From Chondrus crispus (taxonomy: Eukaryota > Rhodophyta > Florideophyceae > Gigartinales > Gigartinaceae), in NCBI RefSeq assembly GCF_000350225.1, contig NW_005178566.1, forward strand, positions 248,001-312,000: a stretch of DNA of 64,000 nt. The letters are read 5' to 3'. The notes below the pieces were generated by a model. That model made no database searches. It saw only the letters and a program-made list of their open reading frames with translations, and was not told the origin of the DNA. This document shows, piece after piece, positions 32,697-43,459 of the stretch. Positions within the stretch are counted from its first letter, which is position 1, and each line of letters opens with the position of its first letter. A program made the translations under genes and the position numbers.

Positions 32697-33408
32697 CAAA
32701 TCACTCCCAGATCTATCCCTCTACAACGCAGAACAACTCCAGCGCCCTTCCTTTCACAGATCCCCTCACCAACTATTCCTGCCAGTCTAGGCATAAAAGT
32801 GCCTCCCTCCAAGCGGCATTTCTGCTTCACACTGCATAGTGACACTGTGCAGACTACCACTGAGCTGACGGTCGGATGTCTTGATCTGAGAACATCACGT
32901 TGTTACAATTACAGGGAGCAATAGACATTTTATTCGGGCGTTTGTACCTGACCTGCTGACAAGGAATCGCGGCGTGAAGGTCTAAGAAAATGTCAAGTTC
33001 CGGCCCACATCTATGTGTTTTCACACTATCTCCCACAAAAGCAGCGGAACAGCACCCGTTAGGGACTCCGTCTCCGTCATCACAAGAAGTATCTGTAGAA
33101 CTCTGGCCTGGTGTTTCTCCCTCCATGTTGAACAACCCCCTGGACCCTCGTCATACGTCGCGTTTGCCATGAGATTGGAGGAGATACAAAGCGCCAGTTG
33201 GAGTTTGACGAGAGCGACAGTCTTTCAGACCCCGATCCAACGTTTATCTCTAATCATAATGATGCTGCGGGCAATGATAATGTTGACAGCTCCCTCTCCT
33301 GTAGATCAAATAGGGAAAATATATCTGCGAACTTGAAATACAGGAACTGCCACAAGATGTTAGAGAACGCAAAAAAAGTTTTGGAACGCGCCAATGTAGT
33401 GAAAGAAA
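32697..33408. other. Intergenic stretch with weak frames
   Basis: A plus-strand open stretch at 33174-33458 encodes an acidic N-terminal part and a helical, charged C-terminal part (NCHKMLENAKKVLERANVVKEM), but has no good start codon and runs into the LTR-like sequence at 33409. No other gene is supported. Confidence 0.35.
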
Positions 33409-33526
33409 TGACAGATCGCACAGTCCGGAGTCGCATTATAGTGCAGAGAACTGTATAAGTAGACGTAGGATGGAGCGAGTACGAGTAAACAGAGTCACCG
33501 GATTCTTGTTCTGGCAGTTTATGGTC
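33409..33526 (+). repeat. Copia-type LTR with primer site, related to 2731-2830
   Basis: 33409-33516 begins TGACAGATCGCACAG and ends TTCTGGCA. It shares with the copia LTR the layout TG.CAGA..CACAG, TATAAGTAG, GAGCGA, GACGAGTAAA/TACGAGTAAA. It is followed by GTTTATGG, close to the copia primer site. No target duplication is evident and no copia coding sequence follows, so only a fragment of a related, old element is inferred. Confidence 0.5.
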
Positions 33527-34095
33527 ACCCTCTACGTTACCACTCCCATATACTGATCGCACCCCGATACCTCCCCCACCAACACCACGGGACCACCAAA
33601 GCCCGATCTCCGCCCCGTGCGGACCCACTCCCCACTAAACCAAAGCAACTTGTGGTACAACCGTAGGGACGCTAAACCGTAAACGGAAAAGGACAGGCTG
33701 TACCTAAAATGAGGGAGCCTGGGGGGCCGCTGCACTGGAGCGTCGGGTAGAATAATCTGAATCGGTAGGAAGCACAGGACAAGGGAGGTACACAGCACTG
33801 AACACGCGCAGTCGTACTGGGGTGTAGAGCAGTACGACCCGTGGCGAGCTGGAAATCTGAGGGACTTACTTAACCATACGGTAAAAGGACTAGGGTAGGA
33901 AGTGAGGGGAGGGGTGCTTGCCTCGGTCTACCTCCAGCCCGGTGCCCCCTATCATATACCCCCTAGTAGAGCGGCGGCACCGGACGGACTACCGTAGCTG
34001 TACATACGGTAGCTAGCTTACTGTAGCTTACGGTAACTAAAAATGACTACTGTACTGACCCACCGATCGGTCGCGCACCACGTGTACACCTGCAC
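33527..34095. other. Stretch of unknown nature left of the pogo element
   Basis: No gene is supported. It is rich in TACTGTA/TACGGTA-like words near its end (33990-34070). The sequence continues at 36823 beyond the pogo insertion. Confidence 0.4.
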
Positions 34096-34097
34096 TA

Positions 34098-34122
34098 CAC
34101 CCAGTTATGGCAAATAGTGTCA
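34098..34122 (+). repeat. Left TIR of the pogo element
   Basis: 25 bp, identical to the reverse complement of 36796-36820; flanked by TA. Confidence 0.95.
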
Positions 34123-34360
34123 TCATAAAATTAGTGTCATTCAGGAAATACTGTCACGTACAGTATATTGTGTGAGGTCGAAAATATAAAACAGTTCGTA
34201 AAATACTTGTCACTCTCATCGCAAAAACATTCAATGCCTCATTTTGAATAGACGACGGCGATCGCGTTGATCCTACACTGCTTGCAGTCGATTGTCGATA
34301 CGTTCCCACACCACCTACCACTACTGACGTGCAACAATTTCACCTTCATCAATTTGGACC

Positions 34361-36625
34361 ATGACTCTGTCTTCTTCTCCAATTTTGGCCGCCTTTGAGC
34401 GCGGTGAAGCACTTCGACAGCGCAAAAAAGCCCTGAACAGCCCCCCTCGTGCAATGAACAGCAACATCACACAGATCTAGTTCCTACCAACCCCCCAGCT
34501 GAATCCACCCAGAAGCAGACCCGAACTGTGCAACACGTGCTCACCATATCCCAAAGAGCCGTGATCGTTCGATGGATGGTAGCCCAATCGAACACCGGTG
34601 GCGCAAAGCATCTTAGTAGTAGGGCTGTGACCATTTTTCCTCAGTTTTTGCGAGGCAGTGATAACGCAAATATTGCAAAAGCATCAAGACTTTGGAAGGC
34701 GAGAAGCACATATGTCGGACGCATTGACTCCAACGGTAGGCCTACACTAAGGGGTCTGCATTCTACAATCTCTCGTAGGGTCCCGATGGGTAGAGCTCGT
34801 GTAAATCTGAAGGTTCGCACAGGACGAGGTCGGAAAAGGGCTGAATGGGTTGAAGCGTTGCATTGCGCCTGGATTGCGGAGTTTGACCGATTGAGAAAGC
34901 TTGGGGTTAAATCTAATTATGGCAACTTAAGATCACTTTGGCTTTACCTCATGGAAAACAGCAGCAATAATCAGTATCATTCTAAAATGCTAGACCCGCG
35001 TACAAAGAAGGAATTGAAGTTCCTCATTACCTCTCTATTTACGCAGTCATTTGCCGACAGACAGGGTATTGTGAGTCGGGCTCTGACCGGAAAGCACAAA
35101 CCAAGTCCGGCTAAAATAACTCTTCTTGAAAAACAGGTCGCCTTTCATTTGGGTGTTTTGGCACGGGAATTTCGGGGCGGTTGGTGAAAGAAGATGACAT
35201 CGAAAATGCTGACGAAACGCATTTCGTCATTAATATGGATAATGGGAGAACGTTGGGTATGTCGGGCGAGTCAGAAGTTAAGTATTGTGATGCTGTGTCG
35301 GGGGGAGAAGGAATGACAATTATGGTTCGTATCAGTGGGGGCAGGGATGCAAAGATTCATCCTCCTTTTATCGTGTTCAAAAACTGTAATCGGTCCTACC
35401 TGTAGCATAAACCCCCGGTCACGTTGGGGGTTTAGCTGTGGTTCTTCGAAGACCTGTGTACGTGAGAGAGGACAAAAACACACACACCAGAAAAGAACGC
35501 GTCCGGTGGTAGCGTGGTAGAGCGGTGGGGAGCGGGCGCGAACACAGTACGCGGTAGAGCGGTTCGACGCGCTCGACGCCCCGGGGCGGCGCTAGTTAGC
35601 GTTCTAGCACCGACGGGCGGAGGCGAATCCAGCTCACGCGCGTACGTTCGCGACTGCAACCGGCGTTAGTTTCTAGTTAACGCGCTCGCCTTAAGAGAAC
35701 GCGTTTAGAATAAGCGGACTGGGTTAGACCTGCGGTGGAGAATCTGGTACCAAGCCCGTGCTTGTCCTTGTCCTCCCTCCGCCGCCGGTCGCCCTGTCAT
35801 TTAATATACAAGTAAATAATATATCATAACATATACTACAGTATCTAGTTAGCGCTTTACACGGTAAGCTCGCGCGCCTTACTCCGGATCGTCACGCTGT
35901 ACACGTGCACAGCGAGCAGCAAGGGCGTAATTACAAGCGCGGGTGTGCGCGCTGTAATGCATTTTGCGGGAGTACAGTAGTCACCCCGCGCGTTCAAATA
36001 ACGTCATGGCGATTATGCTACACTACCCCATACGTGGTGTGTCAGATAATGTTGTGAGAGTGTCGTATCGTTCAGGATCCAAAGGCTGGATGGACACAAA
36101 AGTTATGCCAGAGTGTCTCTCTGAATCGAAGGTTATTAAGGCCCTTCCTAATGGGAGGAAAAGGGTTCTGTACGTGGACAACTGTTCCGGACACAATCAA
36201 ACGGCGGAAATGTTGCACGCGGCCAGTAAAATTAACACATTGATTAGATACTTTGACCCCAACCTGACTGATTATGTGCAGCCATGCGACTCATTCGTAA
36301 TCCAAAAGATAAAAAGTGCATGGTCTGTGGAGTGGGAAAAGTACAAAATGCAAATGATTATGCAAAACAAGTGGACGGATGCATCTGGGAAAATTCCTAA
36401 CCCTGGCAAGAAATTTTCTTGTAGTTGGCAGTTAAATCCGTCAATGCTGTTAACAAGCAGCGTGACGCTGATGGCGTTTCATACGCTAGAAAAGCTATGA
36501 TGATGACTGGAATGGCGTTAAATCTAATTGGACAATGGGAAGAGCGTCAATTGATGCCAAAGCTACAACAGATAGTGAACAAATATCGCGTTCATTTTGA
36601 AGGAGAGCCCGTTAAATTTGATTAG
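34361..36625 (+). pseudogene. pogo-like transposase, DDE_1 type, disrupted
   Basis: A first short stretch starts MTLSSSPILAAFERGEALRQRKKAL (in parts) at 34361. The main N-terminal frame 34528-35187 holds the helix-turn-helix/CENP-B DNA-binding half. Catalysis: first Asp in ADETHFVINMDNG near 35211, second in VLYVDNCSGH at 36177, third in VQPCDSF at 36288, giving a D(36)D spacing as in pogo/Fot1 relatives. Frame changes occur near 35185 and 36430. The gene is also split by the 622-bp insertion, which entered between FKNCNRSY and PIRGVSDNV. Cut-and-paste transposase acting at the TIRs in the nucleus. As it stands it cannot make a full protein. Confidence 0.88.
35401..36022 (-). mobile_element. 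TG...CA element (solo LTR) inside the pogo transposase gene
   Basis: 622 bp, starts TGTAGCATAA and ends TTATGCTACA, with CTACC duplicated at 35396-35400 and 36023-36027. TG...CA ends plus a 5-bp duplication are the marks of an LTR. With no internal coding part this is best read as a solo LTR. It is related, in opposite orientation, to 43600-44264: both share an AT-rich block next to an ACCGGCGGCGG block. A MITE with 10-bp TIRs is the alternative. Confidence 0.75.
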
Positions 36626-36795
36626 AGTTTCCTAAAACCAAAAAAGCCGATCTCCGTTACAGTATTTGCGTGCAATCAATTACTATCACGCATACTATTT
36701 CATGTAAGACGCAAATTAGTGTCACGTGGAATTTGGTATCACGTACGCTAATTGATGTGGATCTTGACTCAAATCAGACACTGAAATAGTATACG

Positions 36796-36820
36796 TGACA
36801 CTATTTGCCATAACTGGGTG
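36796..36820 (-). repeat. Right TIR of the pogo element
   Basis: Exact reverse complement of the left TIR, followed by the TA duplication at 36821-36822. Confidence 0.95.
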
Positions 36821-36822
36821 TA

Positions 36823-38640
36823 GCTGGTGCTACTAACTACACGTGGACTCCCACGAGGCCACATCTACACGTGCTGGCCACTTATGCACCGTATCGGTTA
36901 GTATCTTACTACTGTACTCGGCGGAGCCCCTGGCACCCGCCTAGTACAGTAGCGCCACTTGGCAATTGTACCACAGACCCCCTTCTTAAATGACGGCACG
37001 TCCTCGTGCCGACCGGTGGGGTTCCGTATCTCCAACTTCAAGGCTTCCGGCCACGGCCAGTCTTTGCGCGAACATTCCGTATCGGTACCCTCCGCCGCCT
37101 TTCAGGCTGACGTCCGATCCACGCGAACCACACCGAAATGGGCAAGCGTCGGCGCCCCAGTCGGACGGCGTGGGGATCCTTCACTCGGCTATACTAGCCG
37201 GTAGGCGATATCCATGCGTTTGAGACTCCTGCTTTCTGACGCGACTAACCTTATTCCATCCCCTCTGAATCCTTGATCGACAGTTTCCAATCACCCGAGC
37301 TCACCCCTCTCTCATCCGTGCCATACCGATAACGGATCAAAGGACAGGGAAAACCCGACGGTGCCGGCCACGATAACGCCGGCAACATGGTCGAGAGCTG
37401 GGGCGAGACCGCCTCGCTTTCCCGTGCTGAGATCGCGCCGCAGTATTCGCGCGCCGAGACTCCCGTAGCTCGTCCGAACGGTGGGTCGGTTAAGAGCAGC
37501 GACGGAAACGCCAGCTGCCCCCAACCCGCTGGACAGGGCCGACGGCTCGACGGTAATAGAAACCTCGCCGGAGCCGCGTCTCGAGGACCGACAGGGCTTG
37601 GAATCTCTGGGAGATCGCCCGTCCAGTCTTCTCGAGTCACGAGCTTGTCCACCGTCTGCGGAGGTCGGGCATGCAGTAGCTGCCCCGGAGATGCTCTGCG
37701 GACGGATTTCCCAACGGTAACACCGGGGAATAATTGTCTTCGACGGTTTAGGGTCTGAGTGGGGCTCGGTTGGCCCCACGCCCCCGGAAGATACCGTAAG
37801 TACTTTTGGGCAGACGGCCCCCCGGTAGTCGTAGATTAGTTCCCCTTGAGGAGCCCCTAGTAGCGAAGGAGATCGAGACAGACCCTGCGATGGGCTAGTC
37901 TCCTGCCACGGCAGCCATTTCGGTGAGAAGGATAACCGCGGCGACACGGATGCCGACGACGGATGGCGAGGAATCGCCTCCTGTGGGGACGCCTGCGCCG
38001 TTCTCCCTGCCATCGAGGACGGTGATTCAACCGCCCTCTCGGGACAGTACCAGCCCGTTTCGGTCTCCAGCCAGCCGTGGCACCGAGGCGGCTACCACGA
38101 CTTCCCCGGGGACCCCGAGCGAATGCGGCGCTTCCTCGTCCGCAGGGCCCTCGCGGTTTGGGGTTGGAGCTGACGCTCCTCCGCGAGGCCGCGGGGTAGG
38201 TGCATTACCACTTTTGGCTTCCTCGTCGTCGTGGAGGAGGGGAGCCAACCATTCGGTACTGTCTGCGCCCACCTTGGGGGCAACAGGATCTCACTCTCAC
38301 CGCCCGCTGGCTCCGGCAAACAATTCATCCGGAGAGCCCTCGCAGCTCGGCGTTGAGGCGGCCGCCCCTCCGCGTAATCGCGGGGCAGGCGCAGCTCCCA
38401 TGCCCGGTACCAGCCTTCCCCGAACGTGGGTGGACCGTCGGTACAGTTCGTGTGCGCCTCGTGCCAGGCACACCAGAATCCGGTGCCGTCACCCGAGAAT
38501 ACCAAGCGGTCGTTTTGCGTGAGCATCGCAGGGGCGCCGGCGAAGCACAGTGGTGCGCCAAGGCGTCCAAGCGCGGGAGGTAGGAGTAGAAACCGCTATA
38601 GGGGTCTATAGACGCATCGCAATCTGCCCCGGAGCGATGC
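36823..38640. other. GC-rich stretch of unknown origin with Ser/Pro-rich frames
   Basis: Overlapping frames are open on both strands (minus 37312-38013, 233 codons; plus 37387-37758 and 37923-38522). All have the low-complexity Ser/Pro/Arg/Ala composition expected of GC-rich sequence. The 37923-38522 frame contains a two-copy repeat (see 38139-38515). No domain is recognised, so a gene cannot be called. It may be part of a retroelement leader or gag, or of the sequence into which the pogo element inserted. Confidence 0.35.
38139..38515. repeat. Two tandem copies of a 189-bp unit
   Basis: Copy 1 starts TCCGCAGGGCCCTCGC at 38139; copy 2 starts TCCGGAGAGCCCTCGC at 38328. In the plus frame each encodes PS.(F/L)GV.A.APPR.RG.GA.P. 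The offset is exactly 63 codons and similarity falls off towards the unit end. Confidence 0.7.
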
Positions 38641-39478
38641 TGCTCCGTTTTTCTCATGGTAAAATCGGCCTTTTTCTTAGTAAGATATACAGAGGCATCA
38701 GAAGTACACTACAGTGTACTTTTCGGGATTTTAGTCCGTGCAGAACGGCGAAAATTTCAAGACTTCGACGGCCTCTTGTGCCATGTCGTAGGATCCAAGT
38801 AGCTTGCTTTGAAGTTGTAACGGTTTTGTGCCGTGTGAAGGACAGCCTAAAGCGTTAAGGTGGAAAATCGTTTCGAAACAGGGGAACTACAATGCCTCAA
38901 AGGAATTGGACACTGTAGTGTACTTTTCAGAGCCACAGTAGGGATATCAAGGAACTTCCTTGATATGACGTGCAGTTACTGTTATTAATGCCTCTGGTGG
39001 TTGGGCAGCGGGGCCCTCCCCTTTTGCTCATTGTGCATCACGTCATTCTGCACCATATCTAACATGTTAACATTCATCTTTTGCAGTAAACCAACTTCGC
39101 AGAGGCTGTATATTTCTGATAATACAAAGTACAATGTGAATTACATGTGCCGTAATTTGTAGTGATTCAATAAATGAAGATATTGTTCAGAACGGAGTGT
39201 GATATTGACACTGTACGGAGAATCAAATCTCCGTGTACAAGATACAGTAATTTTCTGGCACGTTGGTAAATATGTAAAGACCCGGGTTTTACTTTTGCGG
39301 CCTTGCCTAATTCAAAATCACCCCCCTTTTCGGAAACGGACTATATCGCAGCATAATACAATCTGCTCCGGATCTTACTGCAATGTGCAAAACCCAAACC
39401 TGTTCACAAAACTCTCCCTCAGCACTAGCGCTCAGACCTCACACCTGCCCCCAACGTCCACCACAAAATGACGCCTGC
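38641..39478. other. Intergenic stretch upstream of the Harbinger-like gene
   Basis: No gene. It holds a perfect 23-bp palindrome at 38944-38966 (ATATCAAGGAA around a C), two related AGTGTACTTTTC words at 38713 and 38918, AGAGGCAT/ATGCCTCT as an inverted pair at 38691 and 38988, and a hairpin GTACGGAGA/TCTCCGTGTAC near 39220. Some may be ends of small transposons; I could not fix boundaries. Confidence 0.4.
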
Positions 39479-40767
39479 CACGACAGCACCAATCAACCCT
39501 GATGACGCTGCTCAAGGCCTGGAGCTGCTCCTCGATACTGTGCTCTGACGAGACCTGGAATTGGCAACCTACGCATCTCAGCCTGTCCATGCCGACTCCG
39601 ACGATGAAACGGACTCTGAATCGCCAATAATTGACGCTTTTCGCTGCGGTGATGGCCCGGTGTGTTTCTCAAGATGACGACTTTTTCAGAAGCAGAATTC
39701 AACACCATATGGGATCCGTTGGCAGATTACACCATTACTCGGTGGAACGTGGGAAGAGGAAGGAAATATCCCTTCAAACCGAAGGAAGTGTTCTTCATGC
39801 TCATGGCAACTATGAAGCACGGCGGCAAGTGGGACTTTTTGGGAAGCGTTTTCAAAGTGAAAGGGCCAACCTTCGAGGGGACTGTGATGGGGTTTTTGAG
39901 TGTCATTGTAGACAACTTTTACTATAATCATGTAGACCGTCTGGGCATGAAGTACTCAATTACGCAGCTGGAGAGCGATAGGACACTTTTCAAGAATCAC
40001 CCGTATGCGCTGTATGCGACGGACGTGACCTTCCAACAAGCTAATCGTCCCACCGGGACGCATCAAGAATCGAAGAAGTATTTCAGCAATAAGCACAAAA
40101 TGTATGGGTACAAGACAGAAGTTTCGGCTTTGCCTAATGGTATCGCCTTGGCGTGTTCCGTTCATGATCCTGGTTCCGTATCGGACATTACGATGTTCCG
40201 CAAGATGGATGGCTTTCACGGCGACACCACCAAGAAGCGGGGGCAGGACTGCAGTGCCCCTGATCATGGGCCCATGAGGACGTTGTACCCTCTTAATTGG
40301 GCAATTCTAACTGATAAGGGTTATCAGGGCGCTGCAGACAGTCTACGTGTTCTATATCTTAAGAAGAAACCACCGCATGGGCGTCTGACATTAGATGAAG
40401 AGCGTAGTAACGCTGAGTTGGCATCCTATCGCGTGATGGTGGAAAATATTTTGGGCGGCAGTGTACGCTTTGGACTATTATCGGTTCAAAGTTCAGGTGG
40501 TCCGAGTCGTGCTATGATTCTATATTTCAGTTTACTGTTGCACTTACCAACTACCATATTAGATGGCACCCATTGCGTGAAGGCGATGGTATTTTTTACA
40601 CTAGGCTTTGCAATAGGCAGTATGAAATCGGTGAGAGCACTGCGAAGAAACGAAAAATGGTACAGCAGCGGTATCGAGCACGCCGAAAGCAGCGTGTTGC
40701 ACGTCAATTTAATCGTGGGGAAGATAGTTCTGGTGAGGCGAGCACTATAGAACCGGGGTATAACTGA
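39479..40767 (+). pseudogene. PIF/Harbinger-like transposase (DDE_Tnp_4), degraded
   Basis: A first stretch from 39479 reads MTPATTAPINPDDAAQGLEL but meets a stop near 39546. The main frame 39662-40480 carries the catalytic core: D at 40022 (YATDVTF), D at 40313 (LTDKGYQG) and E at 40442 (MVENIL), spaced 97 and 43 residues. Between them are PNGIALACSVHDPGSVSDI and a KMYGYKTE stretch, typical of DDE_Tnp_4 nucleases. After about 40455 the expected C-terminus (VALTNYHIRWHPLRE, then a basic KKRKMVQQRYRARRKQR tail) is in another frame and ends near 40767. It would be a cut-and-paste transposase. No TIRs could be assigned. Whether it ever served the TCA-flanked MITE at 27020 is unknown. Confidence 0.85.
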
Positions 40768-42108
40768 TGTGATAAACCAGAACGTGAGAGGTCGGTGTAA
40801 ATTCTATATAGCCAGAACGGACACCGGTCGCAGTTTTTGTGCACAGCGGGGGGATGACGAAGGAGGCTGCTGAGAGTTTGGCTAGGTCGAAGAGGGTAAA
40901 CACGGCGACGGCTGCGGAGGGAGACATTTTTGTAGTTCGAGGTTTGCGTGTGTTAGTTGGGGCTGAGAGTGCGAGGCAGGCGTGCTTGCAGATGAGGTGA
41001 TGGAGTTGAGAAGGGGGAATGGTGGGCGGTGGGGGAGGTGGGTTTTTATAGATGGATGGGATGTGGAAGTTGAAGACGAAGACTTTGTAGGGTATGAGGC
41101 AGTTTGATAGAGCTGAGGAAATATTCAACGAAACACGTTAAGAAGAGGACCGAAAAGAGATAGACTGTAGAGAACAATGATGGAACATGTGCCAGAAGGG
41201 GAAACGGCGTTACCAGTAAAGAGGACTAAGAGCCCAGTTACAGTGACACAATTGACCATGCACGACTACTGGGGTTGTCCTCCGGGGGGACAGAGGCCGA
41301 GGGGGGACCTAGCGCGTGTCGAGGCTCTGGCGCGAGAGGTTGAGGTCGACCGGGTGCCCGTAATCGTACGGGGAGGCCGTCAGATCGTATGGTAGCTCGC
41401 AGAGGTGGAAGCATCGCTTCATGACGCAGGGCGAGAGGGAAGGACGGGCGTGCGGAGGGAGAGTAGGAGGAGGAATAGACAAAGGGGATGGGGGAAGGGG
41501 GGTTGGCGGGAGGGAAGGATTGCTACGCGGGAGTTTGTACAAGGCATGGTATGGTGGGAGGGGTGAGAAGATATGAAGGGGGATGCAGTGTGCGCTGACT
41601 TTCGGAATGGCCGAGAGGGGACGAGAGGTGGGAGGGGTGGGAATGGGATTGGGAGCGGGGATTGGGAGAGGGACGAGATGTCACGTCCCATGGTCGCTGA
41701 CAAAAGAAGATAGGGGGGAGAAAATGAGGAAGGAGGTTGGGGCCGCGGATGACGTTTGAGGTGAAGGTCATGCCGACGGGGCTACAGTATGTATTAGGCA
41801 GTGTCTTTGTAAGGACTTATCTGCGTAAAAAGATATCATATCGAAAAAGGCTTTACTGTTTCATAATTCCGTTCTGTTTGGCGAAATGCCGCGTCTTTGG
41901 GCATATGGATTTTTTCGAAGTGCAATTAGCTATTCTTGAAAAACTACCCCTTCTGCGCTGTCTAAGTCTTTTTATAATAGTCAATATGTAGCCGGAAAAC
42001 CAAGTGTGCATCCGACCAGGCTTGTGTCCCCTTACAGTATTATATTTCATACATGACATACATTAAACTGCAAATGTAGAAAGTCGTTGTGAACGTCATT
42101 TCTCCATT
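40768..42108. other. Intergenic stretch, purine-rich in part
   Basis: 41400-41720 is strongly purine-rich on the plus strand (GGGAGGGAAGG-type). The only frame of note is 41177-41395. Nothing else is supported. Confidence 0.4.
41177..41395 (+). CDS. Small hypothetical protein with a PIP-box-like motif
   Basis: A 72-codon frame beginning MMEHVPEGETALPVKRTKS contains QLTMHDYW at residues 25-32, preceded by KRTKS. This fits the PCNA-interacting (PIP) consensus Q-x-x-hydrophobic-x-x-aromatic-aromatic with a basic flank. The rest (RGDLARVEALAREVEVDRVP) may be helical. No promoter or family was recognised, and the match could be chance. It may also be a fragment of a larger element protein. Confidence 0.25.
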   Translation: MMEHVPEGETALPVKRTKSPVTVTQLTMHDYWGCPPGGQRPRGDLARVEALAREVEVDRVPVIVRGGRQIVW

Positions 42109-42264
42109 GCGTCTGTATACACTTGTGTATGCGGGTGAAGCTTTCCAGGGAGTAGCGAGTGACATGCCGACACCTGGCATTCGACCGAGCGTGCACTGTC
42201 CTACATATCGCCGACGGCCGGGTGAGAGTCTCGTGACTTCTCGGCTATGTCTATTTCTCTTTTG
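42109..42264 (+). repeat. Left terminal direct repeat of the YR retroelement
   Basis: Starts GCGTCTGTATACACTTGTG and ends ATTTCTCTTTTG; about 154 of 156 positions are the same as 46898-47053. Both contain GCCGACACCTGGCATTCG. Confidence 0.9.
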
Positions 42265-42337
42265 TGAAAGAGAAATTCCCCTCGACGCGAGGCGGTGACA
42301 GGTTCTAGTAGAGTTCACTCAGAGGACTCCGGGCAGC

Positions 42338-42815
42338 ATGACTGACAACGACAAAGACGGCACGGCGGCCGCCGCGCCGGTTGGCACACGCGCGCCAACC
42401 GCTGCGAACGACGCTGGAGCAGTGGCGCGTGCAGCAAGGGGCGATCGCAAAGCCCGAGCGCCGCAACTACGCGACTGCTGTCACTGAACTGAATTCTGCC
42501 CGACTGGCTGGTGAGGGCGGCATCTTCGATCAGGGCCCACATGTACCCATAACGCATATGGGCTACTTCAAGCCCCCTCAGGATGCCTTCCTCAACGAGT
42601 TCCGCTCCCGGGACCGGCGATCGGCCAAGGAGTGGGAGTATTTGAATGCTGCTGGCGTCTGGACGGAGTTGGGGATTACAGCCCTCGACGTCGCGAAGAC
42701 GCATGGTGGGACTATCGAAGATATGACAAGAAGACTCGTGCTCGCCGAGGATGCTATGAAGGCGACGCTGGAGGTTTTATCTATGCGGGCGCAATACTTT
42801 CTGGACATTACGTAG
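42338..42815 (+). pseudogene. YR retroelement, first (gag-like) region
   Basis: The plus strand starts MTDNDKDGTAAAAP at 42338 and continues as the frame 42381-42815 with a charged helical content (LNEFRSRDRRSAKEWEYLNA, EDMTRRLVLAEDAMKATLEV). Its position between the left repeat and the RT, and its helical character, suggest the gag-like ORF of DIRS/Ngaro elements. No domain is recognised. Fossil. Confidence 0.5.
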
Positions 42816-43459
42816 CAAGGAGTTGAGATCGCGAGACAGATGTCCCTCCTTGTCGAGCAAGGGCATGACGCTGTTTCTCAGAGTCCTACCGTTCGGCCCG
42901 GGCTGCACTCACGTCCAAGATGGAAACCGAGGCCGCAAAAATGTTGGCTAAGGCCAGGCTCCAACGTGCCTCAAGCAAGAATGGCAGCTCCCCAGGGGCT
43001 GCCACGGAAGAGTGACGGGCCCGCCTTTTGGCGGAAAGGACAAAGTGGGAGTCGGGGGACTCCCACTTTGGAGAGGGGTAGCACTGCGCGCGGATGCATG
43101 GCGTACGGAGCTGGAGGCCAGCGCGTATCTGGCGCGTGCCATTCGGTATGGCATCCTGGACCCTCCTGCTGTGCCATTTACAGAGGGTGTGGTGCTGCCC
43201 GATATCCCCAATCAGAGGAAGACAGGAGGTTCGGGAAAGAAGACTTGGAGGCTGGTTGCAGGAGCGAGATTTACGAGCGGCTGGATCCGGATTATGTGAA
43301 GAGATGCGTGGAAGAGGGGAAAATGGTATCGTCCGCATTTACCGTTTGGCAGGGCGAGAGATCAGAGAGGAAGGGACGCTTTGTCGTCAATTTTTCACAA
43401 CAGAGCAAGCACTGGCCCCGGGGCAGTGTGAAGATGGAGACTGTAACGGCCTTCGCAAT

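Larger units (their letters stand above)
34098..36820 (+). mobile_element. pogo-type (Tc1/mariner superfamily) DNA transposon
   Basis: Perfect 25-bp terminal inverted repeats (34098-34122 and 36796-36820) start CACCCAGTTATGGCAAATAG. A TA duplication flanks both (34096-34097 and 36821-36822). Copies of TAGTGTCA recur just inside the ends. The coding part is a CENP-B/DDE_1-type transposase. A TG...CA element (35401-36022) sits inside the gene. Without that insertion the transposon would be 2.1 kb. Perfect TIRs suggest a fairly recent insertion, though the gene is no longer intact. Confidence 0.93.

Noticed and set aside
32384-32924. Frames with VRDVRGC or SHPSRIP repeats
   Set aside because: Translation of the 21-bp minisatellite on either strand; no independent support.
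33174-33458. Possible acidic/helical host protein
   Set aside because: No good start codon and the 3' end lies in LTR-like sequence.
37312-38013. 233-codon minus frame
   Set aside because: Low-complexity composition and an equally open opposite strand; no domain.
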